DNA of 18,333 bases from positions 1 to 18,333 of the forward strand of contig DGKK01000048.1 of the NCBI GenBank assembly GCA_002387725.1, in the 5' to 3' direction. This DNA is from Nitrospirae bacterium UBA4572 (GTDB lineage: Bacteria; Nitrospirota; Leptospirillia; Leptospirillales; Leptospirillaceae). This document shows positions 8,613 through 15,375 of the stretch, piece after piece (the first letter of the stretch is position 1; every line of letters starts with the position of its first letter). The position numbers were made by a program, and so were the translations under genes. Under the pieces are notes generated by a model that saw only the letters and a program-made list of their open reading frames with translations, was not told where the DNA came from and searched no databases.

Positions 8613-10298
8613 GTGCCACCCTCCTCGTCCGACCGTCCTGCCTCCCCAATGCCGGAGAACTTATCTTTGGTGACACCCTCGGCCCCTCGAGAAGACAGCC
8701 GCCAGGACACCCTGGCAACGATCGGTCGGGACGGGGCCCGGGTCTCCGTAGCCATCCTCCTCTCCCGCATCACGGGGTTCGCAAGAGACATGCTGATCGC
8801 CCAGCGTTTCGGAACGGGCTCCATGGCCGACCTCTTCTATGTGGCCTACAGGATCCCCAACATGCTTCGGGAACTCTTTGCCGAGGGAGCCCTCTCCTCC
8901 GCCTTCATTCCCACACTGACCCAGACGCTCACGAGGGAGGGGAAAGAGGAGGCGGAGCGCCTCTATGCCGGGGTCTTTCTTCTCCTGTCGGCCGTCCTGA
9001 TCCCTGTAGTCCTTTTGGGGATGGTTCTGGCCCCCCAGATTCTTGCCCTCCTTGCTCCAGGCTGGACCATCGACCCTCACAGGGAGGCCATCGGGGTTCT
9101 CATGACCCGGATCATGTTCCCCTTTCTTTACTTCATCTCCCTCTCCGCCCTCCTCATGGGGGTCCTCAATGCCCAGAAGCGCTTCTTCCTTCCTGCGGTG
9201 AGCCCCGTGGCCTTTTCCCTTTTACTTATCCTCGCCACGCTCATCCCCGGCCGGCTGTTTTCCTTTCCCCCGATCCTTCTTCTGGCCGTCGGGGTTCTCC
9301 TGGGAGGAGTTGCTCAGTGGGGGCTGGTCCTGACCTTTGCTCCAACCCGGGGGATCCGACTCCGGCCACATCTGAATCTGGCCCTCGCCTGGGGCAACGA
9401 CCGGGTTCGGAGCGTCTTTCGAAAGGTCCTTCCCGCCATCGGAGGGCTCTGGGTCACCCAGGGGAACCTCTTGGTGGCGACTCTCATGGGATCCTATCTG
9501 ACCACCGGAACGATCGCGGCGCTCTATTACGCCATGCGCCTTGTGCAGTTTCCCCTGGGGCTCATCGGAGCCGCCGTGGCGACAGTGATCCTCCCTCTTC
9601 TTTCCATGCACGCCAAGGAAGGGGAGGGCCCCCAGGAAAAGCTTGTGGAAACCCTGGCCCATGGCTACCGGGCATCACTCTACCTCATGCTCCCCGCCTC
9701 GGCAGGGTTGGTGGCGCTTCGAGAGCCGCTGATCGATCTTCTCTTTCGGCACGGACAATTCGACGAGAAAAGCGCCTCCCTGACCGCCACGGCCCTGTTG
9801 GGATACGCTGTGGGGCTCTGGTCCTTCTCCGGAGTCCGGATCATCGTTCGGGCCTTTTATGCCCTGGGCGACATGAAATCTCCCGTTCGGGCGGCGCTGG
9901 CTGGCCTCATGACGAACATCGCCATCAGCCTCCTGTTCGCAAAGGCCGAAGGGATCGTTGCCCTGGCTCTCGGCATCTCCGCCGGGTCCATCGTCAACCA
10001 GATTTGGCTTCTTGCGCTTCTGAAAAAAAAGATCGGGCGATTTCCCGGGGATGTGTTTGGAGGAGCGCCCCTCTTTCTCGTTCACTCTCTTCTGATGTTT
10101 GTGGCAGTTCGCCTTCTCTGGGATGAGATCTCTCCCGGAGTCGCCCCCCATGAGACCTTTCTGCTGGCCGCAACGGTGGCGGGACTCATTGGGGCGGGAG
10201 GGGCAGTTTACCTGAGTCTCACCTGGCTAACGGGGGTCGCGGAGAGCCGACTGCTCGTCGGACGGGTCCTGAGGGGGCTTCAGCGAAAGAACAGGTAA
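8613..10298 (+). CDS. murJ: Lipid II flippase MurJ (MviN family)
   Basis: Polytopic inner-membrane protein of the MOP superfamily that moves lipid II to the periplasmic face for peptidoglycan synthesis. The 561-residue product has about 14 hydrophobic segments. Conserved stretches are ILLSRITGFARDMLIAQRFG (first helix and loop), ADLFYVAYRIPNMLRELFAEGALSSAFIP, the central QGNLLVATLMGSYLTTGTIAALYYAMRLVQFPLGL, and REPLIDLLFRHGQFD. Family length is about 510-560. The start is GTG at 8613 with GGGAG ten bases upstream; ATG at 8649 is an alternative with no visible ribosome site, so the first 12 residues are uncertain. It is divergent from the GH15 gene, and its 3' end overlaps the facing HNH gene by 19 bases. 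Confidence 0.95.
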   Translation: MPPSSSDRPASPMPENLSLVTPSAPREDSRQDTLATIGRDGARVSVAILLSRITGFARDMLIAQRFGTGSMADLFYVAYRIPNMLRELFAEGALSSAFIPTLTQTLTREGKEEAERLYAGVFLLLSAVLIPVVLLGMVLAPQILALLAPGWTIDPHREAIGVLMTRIMFPFLYFISLSALLMGVLNAQKRFFLPAVSPVAFSLLLILATLIPGRLFSFPPILLLAVGVLLGGVAQWGLVLTFAPTRGIRLRPHLNLALAWGNDRVRSVFRKVLPAIGGLWVTQGNLLVATLMGSYLTTGTIAALYYAMRLVQFPLGLIGAAVATVILPLLSMHAKEGEGPQEKLVETLAHGYRASLYLMLPASAGLVALREPLIDLLFRHGQFDEKSASLTATALLGYAVGLWSFSGVRIIVRAFYALGDMKSPVRAALAGLMTNIAISLLFAKAEGIVALALGISAGSIVNQIWLLALLKKKIGRFPGDVFGGAPLFLVHSLLMFVAVRLLWDEISPGVAPHETFLLAATVAGLIGAGGAVYLSLTWLTGVAESRLLVGRVLRGLQRKNR

Positions 10299-10798
10299 TC
10301 TTCCCAAAGCTTGGGGGGCTCTCCGGAGACGGTCATCATGACCATGATTGCCGGGGACCAGTGCGGTCGGGAGACGCGACCTCGAAGAATCATGCCGGCC
10401 TGTTCGGGAGTCATCCCCGATTTTCTGTGGTTACAGGGACGGCAGGCGGTCACGATATTTTCCCACGTCTTGGTCCCCCCCTGAGCGACGGGGATCACGT
10501 GGTCGAAGGTCAGGAATTCGGGGGCAAAGGTCTGTCCGCAATACTGACAGGAATAACGGTCGCGGGCAAAGATGGTTTCACGGGAGAATTTCACAAGACG
10601 GCGAGTATGGTGAAACAGGACCATACGGTAAAGCCGAACGACAGCGGGAACCTTCATGGATAGCCGGGCAGAACGGATGTCGCGGCCATAGCTTTCCACG
10701 ACCTCCACCTTTCCCTGAAAAAAAAGGTGAACGGCGCGCTGCCAAGGAACAACCTTAAGCGGTTCATAGCTTGCATTGAGAAGCAGGGTCCGTTCCAT
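10280..10798 (-). CDS. HNH endonuclease family protein
   Basis: Small putative metal-dependent nuclease of 172 residues. It has the widespread layout of an N-terminal LLLNASYEPLKVVPWQRAV segment followed by a zinc-bound HNH module. The zinc pairs are C84/C87 and C119/C122, and the catalytic core runs FDHVIPVAQGG (D99-H100), N114 and the CNHRKSG segment (N123, H124). This chromosomal family is common in bacteria, is often unlinked to phage, and has no settled function. The ATG at 10798 matches the usual family start and has GGGGGGAGGG directly upstream. A GC-rich hairpin at 10812-10825 lies just before that site. The PCP_red/Cld-like gene is 57 bases upstream on the same strand. Its stop codon lies inside the end of murJ. 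Confidence 0.9.
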   Translation of the reverse strand: MERTLLLNASYEPLKVVPWQRAVHLFFQGKVEVVESYGRDIRSARLSMKVPAVVRLYRMVLFHHTRRLVKFSRETIFARDRYSCQYCGQTFAPEFLTFDHVIPVAQGGTKTWENIVTACRPCNHRKSGMTPEQAGMILRGRVSRPHWSPAIMVMMTVSGEPPKLWEDYLFFR

Positions 10799-10811
10799 CC
10801 CTCCCCCCTTG

Positions 10812-10825
10812 CCGGGGTGCCCCGG
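10812..10825. repeat. GC-rich hairpin in front of the HNH gene ribosome site
   Basis: CCGGGGTGCCCCGG is a near-perfect palindrome. On the + strand it is followed by ATTTT and would resemble a weak terminator for transcription running on from murJ. On the - strand it sits a few bases before the HNH gene's Shine-Dalgarno and could end upstream transcription or modulate translation. Either role is inference. Confidence 0.35.
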
Positions 10826-10855
10826 ATTTTGGCCCCCTCATGACGTCAGGATGCG

Positions 10856-11860
10856 CTAAACGCCTCCCAGCATATCAAGAACCTCTCCCAAAGGACGGGA
10901 GACGCCGGTAATTCCCCGACAGGAGGTGTGCAGATACCGGTTTTCCTGGGTCTCCTGGAGGGCTTGGTTCAGGTCGACGATCGACTCGGCATCATCGGAC
11001 TCCATAATCATGAGAACATCCGACTCGTCGAGACCAAAGCTTGAGGCCATGGTCACACGAACGGCCTGGAAGCGATCGATCACCGCCTTGCGCTCCCGCT
11101 CGATCCCCTCTCGAACGTAATCGACCTGCAAATGCCAGTCTTTTGTGCGGATCACGGGGCGAAGGTGAATGAAGCGGGAGCTCCTGGGAGAAAAAGGCGT
11201 ACGGGAGGCCCCTCCGCCAAGAAGCCCGAGGAAGGACTTTTCCACGGTGAGATAGCGTCCGAGGTAGGTCGACAGAAGCTTCCCCGTCATCTCCTGGAGA
11301 AGGCTGATATTGGTCCCCACCCTCCACAGAAGGATGTCCCCGATCCCGGACAGGCCCACCAGGCTGTAGGTGCTGCTGGCAAGCATGCTGTCGAAGTTCC
11401 GGATCACATCGGAAAACTCCTTCTTTCCATGTCCCACCTCCGCCGGATGGACCTTGCGCCATTCCGGATCCACGCGAAGGACCACGAAGCTTGCAAACTC
11501 CCGGAGGCCTCCGCCAGATGCGGGCTGGGAGGAGCGGGAGTCAGGGGAGCGAACCATTTCCGGGGCAGGAGAGGAGAGGGCCTCTGATGTTGTCGTAGGG
11601 GGGGGAGATGCGGGGGCCGACTGCGCGGGGGAAGGATTGTGGTCCGAGGACGGCTCGCCTCCCTCCCCGGCCTTCGAGGCCTTGATGCGGACAATCACAG
11701 AGGCTTCGACCTTGGACATTCCGTGGGAGCGGGCAAAGTCCTCCGCTTCTTTTTCCACGTTCTTGCGGATGAAAAAGGGTACCTTTTTCAGCAAGGCTTG
11801 AGCATCATCAGTCCAAGGGATCCGGTCCCCTTCCTGATCTTTCATCTCGTCCGCTGCCAT
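10856..11860 (-). CDS. PCP_red domain fused to chlorite-dismutase-like domain
   Basis: 334-residue protein with two recognisable parts. Residues 16-60 (WTDDAQALLKKVPFFIRKNVEKEAEDFA...) match the PCP_red domain found at the C-terminus of the light-independent protochlorophyllide reductase B subunit. Residues about 66-117 are a Ser/Pro/Ala-rich linker. Residues 120-334 follow the chlorite dismutase/HemQ pattern: FVVLRVDPEWR, a WRVGTN strand, LLSTYLGRYL, then RTKDWH (239-243), SFGLDESDVLMIMESDD (274-290) and LQETQENRYL (301-310). The axial heme His expected 15 residues after the conserved Trp (W242) is Arg257, so ordinary chlorite dismutase or coproheme decarboxylase activity is doubtful. The ATG at 11860 has GGGAGGA nine bases upstream. 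Function unknown; a redox or porphyrin-related role is speculation. The HNH gene lies downstream. Confidence 0.72.
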   Translation of the reverse strand: MAADEMKDQEGDRIPWTDDAQALLKKVPFFIRKNVEKEAEDFARSHGMSKVEASVIVRIKASKAGEGGEPSSDHNPSPAQSAPASPPPTTTSEALSSPAPEMVRSPDSRSSQPASGGGLREFASFVVLRVDPEWRKVHPAEVGHGKKEFSDVIRNFDSMLASSTYSLVGLSGIGDILLWRVGTNISLLQEMTGKLLSTYLGRYLTVEKSFLGLLGGGASRTPFSPRSSRFIHLRPVIRTKDWHLQVDYVREGIERERKAVIDRFQAVRVTMASSFGLDESDVLMIMESDDAESIVDLNQALQETQENRYLHTSCRGITGVSRPLGEVLDMLGGV

Positions 11861-12029
11861 ACCGGTCGGTCCTCCCTGGCGGAACCCTGTCCGCCCTACC
11901 TGAGTCTAGCCAGAAAGCAAGGAATTGTGCCAAGTCTCCGGCACAGTACCCCGCTCCACCCCATTCATCCTGACAAAGCATGCTTGCATCGATCAAAGAG
12001 AGGCATCCTGCGCGCTCATGCGGAGTGTA

Positions 12030-12058
12030 TTGCCTTGGGTACAATTGCGAGCTATTAT
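12030..12058 (+). promoter_or_regulatory. Sigma-70-type promoter for the DUF721 gene
   Basis: TTGCCT (12030-12035), a 17-base spacer and TATTAT (12053-12058) give a good promoter match about 58 bases upstream of ATG 12116. Predicted transcription start is near 12065. Confidence 0.55.
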
Positions 12059-12115
12059 GCCACAGGAATAAAAAATTTCGCAAACATCCCCGTTTCTTTC
12101 CATAAGGCGCATTCC

Positions 12116-12628
12116 ATGCAGCGAAGATCGGCCGATGAGACATTTGCCCCGCTGGCAACCCTTTCCCGGGAATTCATGACACGGATGGGTTGGGAAAAAG
12201 AAGTCCGGCTGGCCGACCTTCGCCGTCTTTGGAATGACACATTGGGAGAACCCATCGCCCGCGTCTCCTATCCATTCTCCCTCTCGGAAACCGAGATTGT
12301 CATCGCCTGTCTCTCTCCTCTCTGGAAGCGGGAGCTCTCCTTTCTCGAGACGGAAATCCGGGACAGGCTGGGCCGAAGCCAGCAGACCTTTTCCTCCCTC
12401 CCCTTCGTCTTTCGTGTGGTCCGCCCCTTTCGCAAGGGGTCAACAGAAAGGGAGCGGCCCAAAGGAGATGCGCCCAAGATTGAGGCCCTCTGGAAAGAAG
12501 CCGAGAAGATTTCCTCACATCTCCCGCCAGCATTGAGGGAACGGGGACGCATCTTCGTCCTGGGCCAACTTCTCGCCGGAGCTCACCTCGATCTTGAGGC
12601 CCCAAAAAACTCCCCACGACGCGCCTGA
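12116..12628 (+). CDS. DUF721 (DciA-like) protein
   Basis: 170-residue protein of the DUF721 family, whose member DciA helps load the replicative helicase DnaB in bacteria lacking DnaC. The N-terminal half has the family pattern: a helical LRRLWNDTLGEPIARVSYP segment (35-53; W39 and G44), a strand IVIACLSP (61-68), then LWKRELSFLETEIRDRL (69-85). The C-terminal half is basic then acidic with no recognised domain. The open frame runs much further upstream, but ATG at 12116 follows AAGGCG by seven bases and lies just downstream of a good promoter; the upstream part overlaps the opposite gene's coding strand. The helicase-loading role is inferred from the family only. Confidence 0.72.
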   Translation: MQRRSADETFAPLATLSREFMTRMGWEKEVRLADLRRLWNDTLGEPIARVSYPFSLSETEIVIACLSPLWKRELSFLETEIRDRLGRSQQTFSSLPFVFRVVRPFRKGSTERERPKGDAPKIEALWKEAEKISSHLPPALRERGRIFVLGQLLAGAHLDLEAPKNSPRRA

Positions 12629-12642
12629 CCTCTTCTTCCCGT

Positions 12643-12671
12643 TTCACATCCCTCCGATGGCATGCTACATT
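12643..12671 (+). promoter_or_regulatory. Promoter of the sulfur-carrier/tRNA-thiolase operon
   Basis: TTCACA (12643-12648), a 17-base spacer, then TACATT (12666-12671) preceded by TGC, an extended -10. Five of six -35 positions match consensus. It lies between the DUF721 stop and the carrier start, predicting a leader of about 55 bases. Confidence 0.55.
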
Positions 12672-12733
12672 AAACGAACACATTCCCAAGAGAGATCACC
12701 TCCGGAGAGCCTCCTCCTTCAGGAAGGACATTC

Positions 12734-12982
12734 ATGTCAGACAACGCCCAGGGTTCGCCGCGGGAGTCCGGTCGAACCCTCAAGATCATCAACCACCAGA
12801 CCGGAACGACCCAGGAGATTCCGGCCGTGAAGACGGTCCAGGCACTTCTTGGGAAGCTGGGACTCTCTCCCGAGACGGTTCTCGTCATCCAGGACGAAAC
12901 CCTTCTTTGCGACGATGATCCGATTACGCCCGACCTTCCCGTTGAAGTGCGCCCCGTTATCTCGGGAGGATCACATCCATGA
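12734..12982 (+). CDS. Ubiquitin-like sulfur carrier protein (TtuB/ThiS/MoaD type)
   Basis: 82-residue beta-grasp protein. The pattern is strand (LKIINHQTG), strand and helix (EIPAVKTVQALLGKLGL, residues 28-44), strand (TVLVIQDETLL), then a final strand EVRPVISGG ending in the diglycine G78-G79 used for C-terminal thiocarboxylation. Three residues, S80-H81-P82, follow the diglycine. Mature ThiS, MoaD and TtuB normally end exactly in GG, so a protease would have to remove this tail. AGGAAGGA precedes the ATG by five bases. The stop overlaps the ATG of the TtuA-type gene, so the two are co-translated, pointing to a TtuB-like role as sulfur donor for tRNA 2-thiolation. No E1-like activating enzyme or JAMM protease is in the window. 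Confidence 0.82.
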   Translation: MSDNAQGSPRESGRTLKIINHQTGTTQEIPAVKTVQALLGKLGLSPETVLVIQDETLLCDDDPITPDLPVEVRPVISGGSHP

Positions 12983-13917
12983 AGTGCCGTGCCTGCAAAA
13001 ACAAAGCCGTCATCCGGCTCCCCAGCCACAACAGCGCTTTCTGTCCGGAGTGCTTTGACCGTTTCACCCTTTCCCAGACGAAAAAGGCCATCGACGACTA
13101 CGGCATGATCACGGCCGGAGACCATGTCCTTGTCGCCGTCTCGGGGGGCAAAGACTCCCTGGCCCTTTGGGACATCCTCACACGACTGGGTTATCGCACC
13201 ACGGGATTTCACCTCGACCTGGGAATCGGCGAGTACTCGGCCGAGAGTCGGGGCCATGTGGAAGCCTTTGCCTCCCGACATGGCCTTCCTCTCGTCGTGG
13301 AATCCCTGCGGGACTCCGTCAACGGATCGGTTACCGACATCGCCCAGGCCACTCGCCAACCGGCCTGCTCGGGATGCGGGATGTCGAAGCGTTACTTTTT
13401 CAACAAGGTGGCCCTGGCCACCAACGCCACCGTACTGGCCACGGGTCACAACCTCGACGACGAGGCCTCCCGCCTCTTCGGCAACCTTCTCCACTGGCAC
13501 GACGAATATCTGGCAAAAAACCGCCCGGATCTCCCGGCCATCTCGGGGCTTGCAAAAAAGGTCAAGCCCCTTGTGCGCCTGACCGAGAAGGAGATGGCCG
13601 CCTATGCCTTCCTTCGAAAGATCCCCTACGTCGTCAAGGAGTGTCCACACTCCATCGACGCCAAGCAGATTCTCTTCAAAAAGGTTCTGGGAGAGATCGA
13701 GGCGGCCTCTCCCGGAACCAAACATGCCTTTCTCTTTGGATATCTCGACCGGATTTCCCGATGGTACCCCGAGGCCCCGGGGGAGCAGGAAGAAGAGGAG
13801 GCGCCCACCGGACGCTGCGAACAATGCGGAGAAATCTCCTGGACTCCGGTCTGCAGCTTCTGCCGCATGAAGGAAAAGGTCGCCCGGGAGCTCTCGCGGC
13901 AGGAAGAGTTCCGCTGA
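12979..13917 (+). CDS. ttuA: tRNA 2-thiolation enzyme, TtuA/Ncs6 family
   Basis: 312-residue ATP-pyrophosphatase of the TtcA/TtuA group, which adenylates a tRNA uridine C2 and replaces the oxygen with sulfur. It carries every TtuA landmark: an N-terminal zinc finger C3/C6/C22/C25, the PP-loop SGGKDS (55-60), [4Fe-4S] cysteines C130/C133 (PACSGCGMSKR) and C222 (KECPHS), the ATGHNLDDEA motif (154-163), and a C-terminal zinc finger C280/C283/C292/C295. The three cluster cysteines fall at the numbers I recall for the Thermus enzyme. Two zinc fingers and the adjacent ubiquitin-like carrier favour TtuA (U54, 5-methyl-2-thiouridine) over TtcA (C32). ATG overlaps the stop of the carrier gene, and GGGAGGA lies seven bases upstream. 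It converges on ackA. Confidence 0.88.
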   Translation: MKCRACKNKAVIRLPSHNSAFCPECFDRFTLSQTKKAIDDYGMITAGDHVLVAVSGGKDSLALWDILTRLGYRTTGFHLDLGIGEYSAESRGHVEAFASRHGLPLVVESLRDSVNGSVTDIAQATRQPACSGCGMSKRYFFNKVALATNATVLATGHNLDDEASRLFGNLLHWHDEYLAKNRPDLPAISGLAKKVKPLVRLTEKEMAAYAFLRKIPYVVKECPHSIDAKQILFKKVLGEIEAASPGTKHAFLFGYLDRISRWYPEAPGEQEEEEAPTGRCEQCGEISWTPVCSFCRMKEKVARELSRQEEFR

Positions 13918-13920
13918 CCT

Positions 13921-13973
13921 GATCCCACGAACATGACGGTTCAAGATATCAGGGCACCGTCAAGGGTGGGATC
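13921..13973 (+). terminator. Two-tier inverted repeat between ttuA and ackA
   Basis: Perfect outer arms GATCCCAC (13921-13928) and GTGGGATC (13966-13973) enclose perfect inner arms TGACGGT (13934-13940) and ACCGTCA (13956-13962) with a 15-base loop containing GATATC. It lies three bases after the ttuA stop and before the ackA stop on the other strand. A short CTTTG follows on the + strand. The likely role is termination for the convergent pair; the T run is weak. Confidence 0.5.
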
Positions 13974-13988
13974 TTTGCGATGATGCCT

Positions 13989-15089
13989 CTAACTTTTTCC
14001 CTCAACCACCCGAATTGTTTCACGGGCGATGGTCCGATCCTCCCTGGCATGAAGGCACCAAGCGGCAATTGTCGAGGACGGCGTTGAAATTTTCCGGTCC
14101 CCTGAGGCAAACCGGTTCGACAGAGCCTCCTCCGACACCCCCAAAAAGCCGATTTTTTTCATGACGGATGATCGGGCCTCCCACGAATGCTCCCCGATCC
14201 CACCGGTAAAGACCAACGCATCAATCCCCTCCAGGACGGCGGCAAAGCTTCCGATCGTCTGAGCCACCGAGGTTACCGCCTTTTCGAAGGCCAGCTCTGC
14301 CCGGGGATCCCCCTCCCCCTTGCGCCTGACAATCTCCCGAAAATCCGAGATCCCTCCTGAAAGGGCAAAGAGACCGGATTCATGGGTCATTTCGGCCTCA
14401 AGCCGAGGAAGGGAGTCTCCCCCATGAAGAAGGAAGGGAAGGATCCCCGGATCAAGCGAGCCAGGCCGGGTTCCCATGATCACCCCCGCAAGAGGAGTCA
14501 GTCCCATGGAGGTCTCAACGGAACGTCCGTCCCTGATGGCGCAGACCGAGGCCCCGTTTCCCCAGTGTACGGCCACCAAACGCCTTGGAAGGGGAAATCC
14601 GGAAAGGGAGGGGAGGCGGTGGACGATATCGTCGTAGGAGAGGCCGTGGAAGCCATACTTTTCCACTCCCCGCTGGACCCAGCGGTCAGGAACTGCATAG
14701 CGCCGGGCCGTCTCGGGTAGGGTGGAATGAAATGCCGTATCAAAGACAGCCACCACGGGAAGGGAATGGCCCATTCCCAGAAGAGCCGAAAGAACCCGTA
14801 TGGCCACGGGAACATGAAGGGGAGCCAGGTCGGCAATGGCTCCGAGCGACTCCAGTGTCTCTCCTGTCACCCGGACCGACTCCCGAAAGAGACGTCCCCC
14901 ATGAACAACCCGAACGCCGATGGCATCGGGAGGAGCTTCGTGGCTCCAGAGGGAGAGGGACGCAAGACCCTCCCTGACCTTTTCCACCGAATCGTCGAGA
15001 TCGATCTCATGGTCTGAGAGGATCCTCTCTTCCTGAAGAAGGGTCGCCTTGAGGGAGGAGGAGCCGGGATTGATGCACAGAACTCTCAT
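13989..15089 (-). CDS. ackA: Acetate kinase
   Basis: ASKHA-fold kinase interconverting acetate plus ATP with acetyl phosphate plus ADP. The 366-residue protein carries the family signatures: INPGSSSLK (6-14), RVVHGG with R60, FDTAFH with D117, YGFHGLSY (145-152), HWGNGAS (175-181; the second residue is usually Leu), TSMGLTPLAGVIMGTRPGSLDP (193-214, R208) and FTGGIGEHS (294-302). It is shorter than the usual roughly 400 residues but retains all key residues I can place. I chose ATG at 15089 (AAAGG eight bases upstream); TTG two codons earlier lacks a site. No phosphotransacetylase gene is adjacent. Butyrate or propionate kinase is a less likely alternative. Confidence 0.93.
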   Translation of the reverse strand: MRVLCINPGSSSLKATLLQEERILSDHEIDLDDSVEKVREGLASLSLWSHEAPPDAIGVRVVHGGRLFRESVRVTGETLESLGAIADLAPLHVPVAIRVLSALLGMGHSLPVVAVFDTAFHSTLPETARRYAVPDRWVQRGVEKYGFHGLSYDDIVHRLPSLSGFPLPRRLVAVHWGNGASVCAIRDGRSVETSMGLTPLAGVIMGTRPGSLDPGILPFLLHGGDSLPRLEAEMTHESGLFALSGGISDFREIVRRKGEGDPRAELAFEKAVTSVAQTIGSFAAVLEGIDALVFTGGIGEHSWEARSSVMKKIGFLGVSEEALSNRFASGDRKISTPSSTIAAWCLHAREDRTIARETIRVVEGKS

Positions 15090-15125
15090 GGACAAGCCTT
15101 TCTCAAGCAGTACAATCTTGCCCTG

Positions 15126-15153
15126 ATCTTACCATGCTCCTGTTCTTCTCCAA
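15126..15153 (-). promoter_or_regulatory. Putative ackA promoter
   Basis: On the minus strand TGG-TAAGAT (15134-15126) forms an extended -10, with a weak TTGGAG -35 (15153-15148) 16 bases upstream. The -10 is about 37 bases before ATG 15089. Confidence 0.4.
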
Positions 15154-15220
15154 AAACATTTGGCACACCAGACATCTTCGCTCCTCGAGTGCATCATTAA
15201 TGTCGCATTCTCGACTTTGG

Positions 15221-15240
15221 AGGAGCCATGGGGCTCCTTT
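15221..15240. repeat. Hairpin in the ackA-ppk2 divergent region
   Basis: AGGAGCC (15221-15227) and GGCTCCT (15232-15238) form a perfect seven-pair stem around ATGG, followed on the + strand by TTCCCC. It lies between divergent genes with no + strand gene ending before it, so a terminator role has no obvious client. It could be an operator or remnant. Confidence 0.35.
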
Positions 15241-15313
15241 CCCCAATCCCTTACTCCCGGACTTCTTCGAACAGATCACACAAAAACCATAAAAATCCAT
15301 CGGAATCAGAGAC

Positions 15314-15342
15314 TCGTCATTCCCCCCCTTTTCTGATAGTCT
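15314..15342 (+). promoter_or_regulatory. Putative ppk2 promoter
   Basis: TCGTCA (15314-15319), a 17-base spacer and TAGTCT (15337-15342) with a TGA just before the -10. It is about 34 bases upstream of the ppk2 start. Match to consensus is moderate. Confidence 0.35.
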
Positions 15343-15375
15343 GTCCTAAGAACCCCTCTACGGAAGGAGCATCCC

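Noticed and set aside
8006..10126. 706-codon open frame on the + strand spanning the GH15 and murJ starts
   Set aside because: Overlaps two well-identified genes; the protein is Arg/Pro/Ser/Gly-rich, typical of an out-of-frame translation.
11639..12115. N-terminal extension of the DUF721 frame
   Set aside because: Runs antisense through the PCP_red/Cld-like gene start and lies upstream of the likely promoter; no family similarity.
12670..13944. 424-codon open frame antisense to the carrier and ttuA genes
   Set aside because: Shadow of two confident genes, no domain recognisable.
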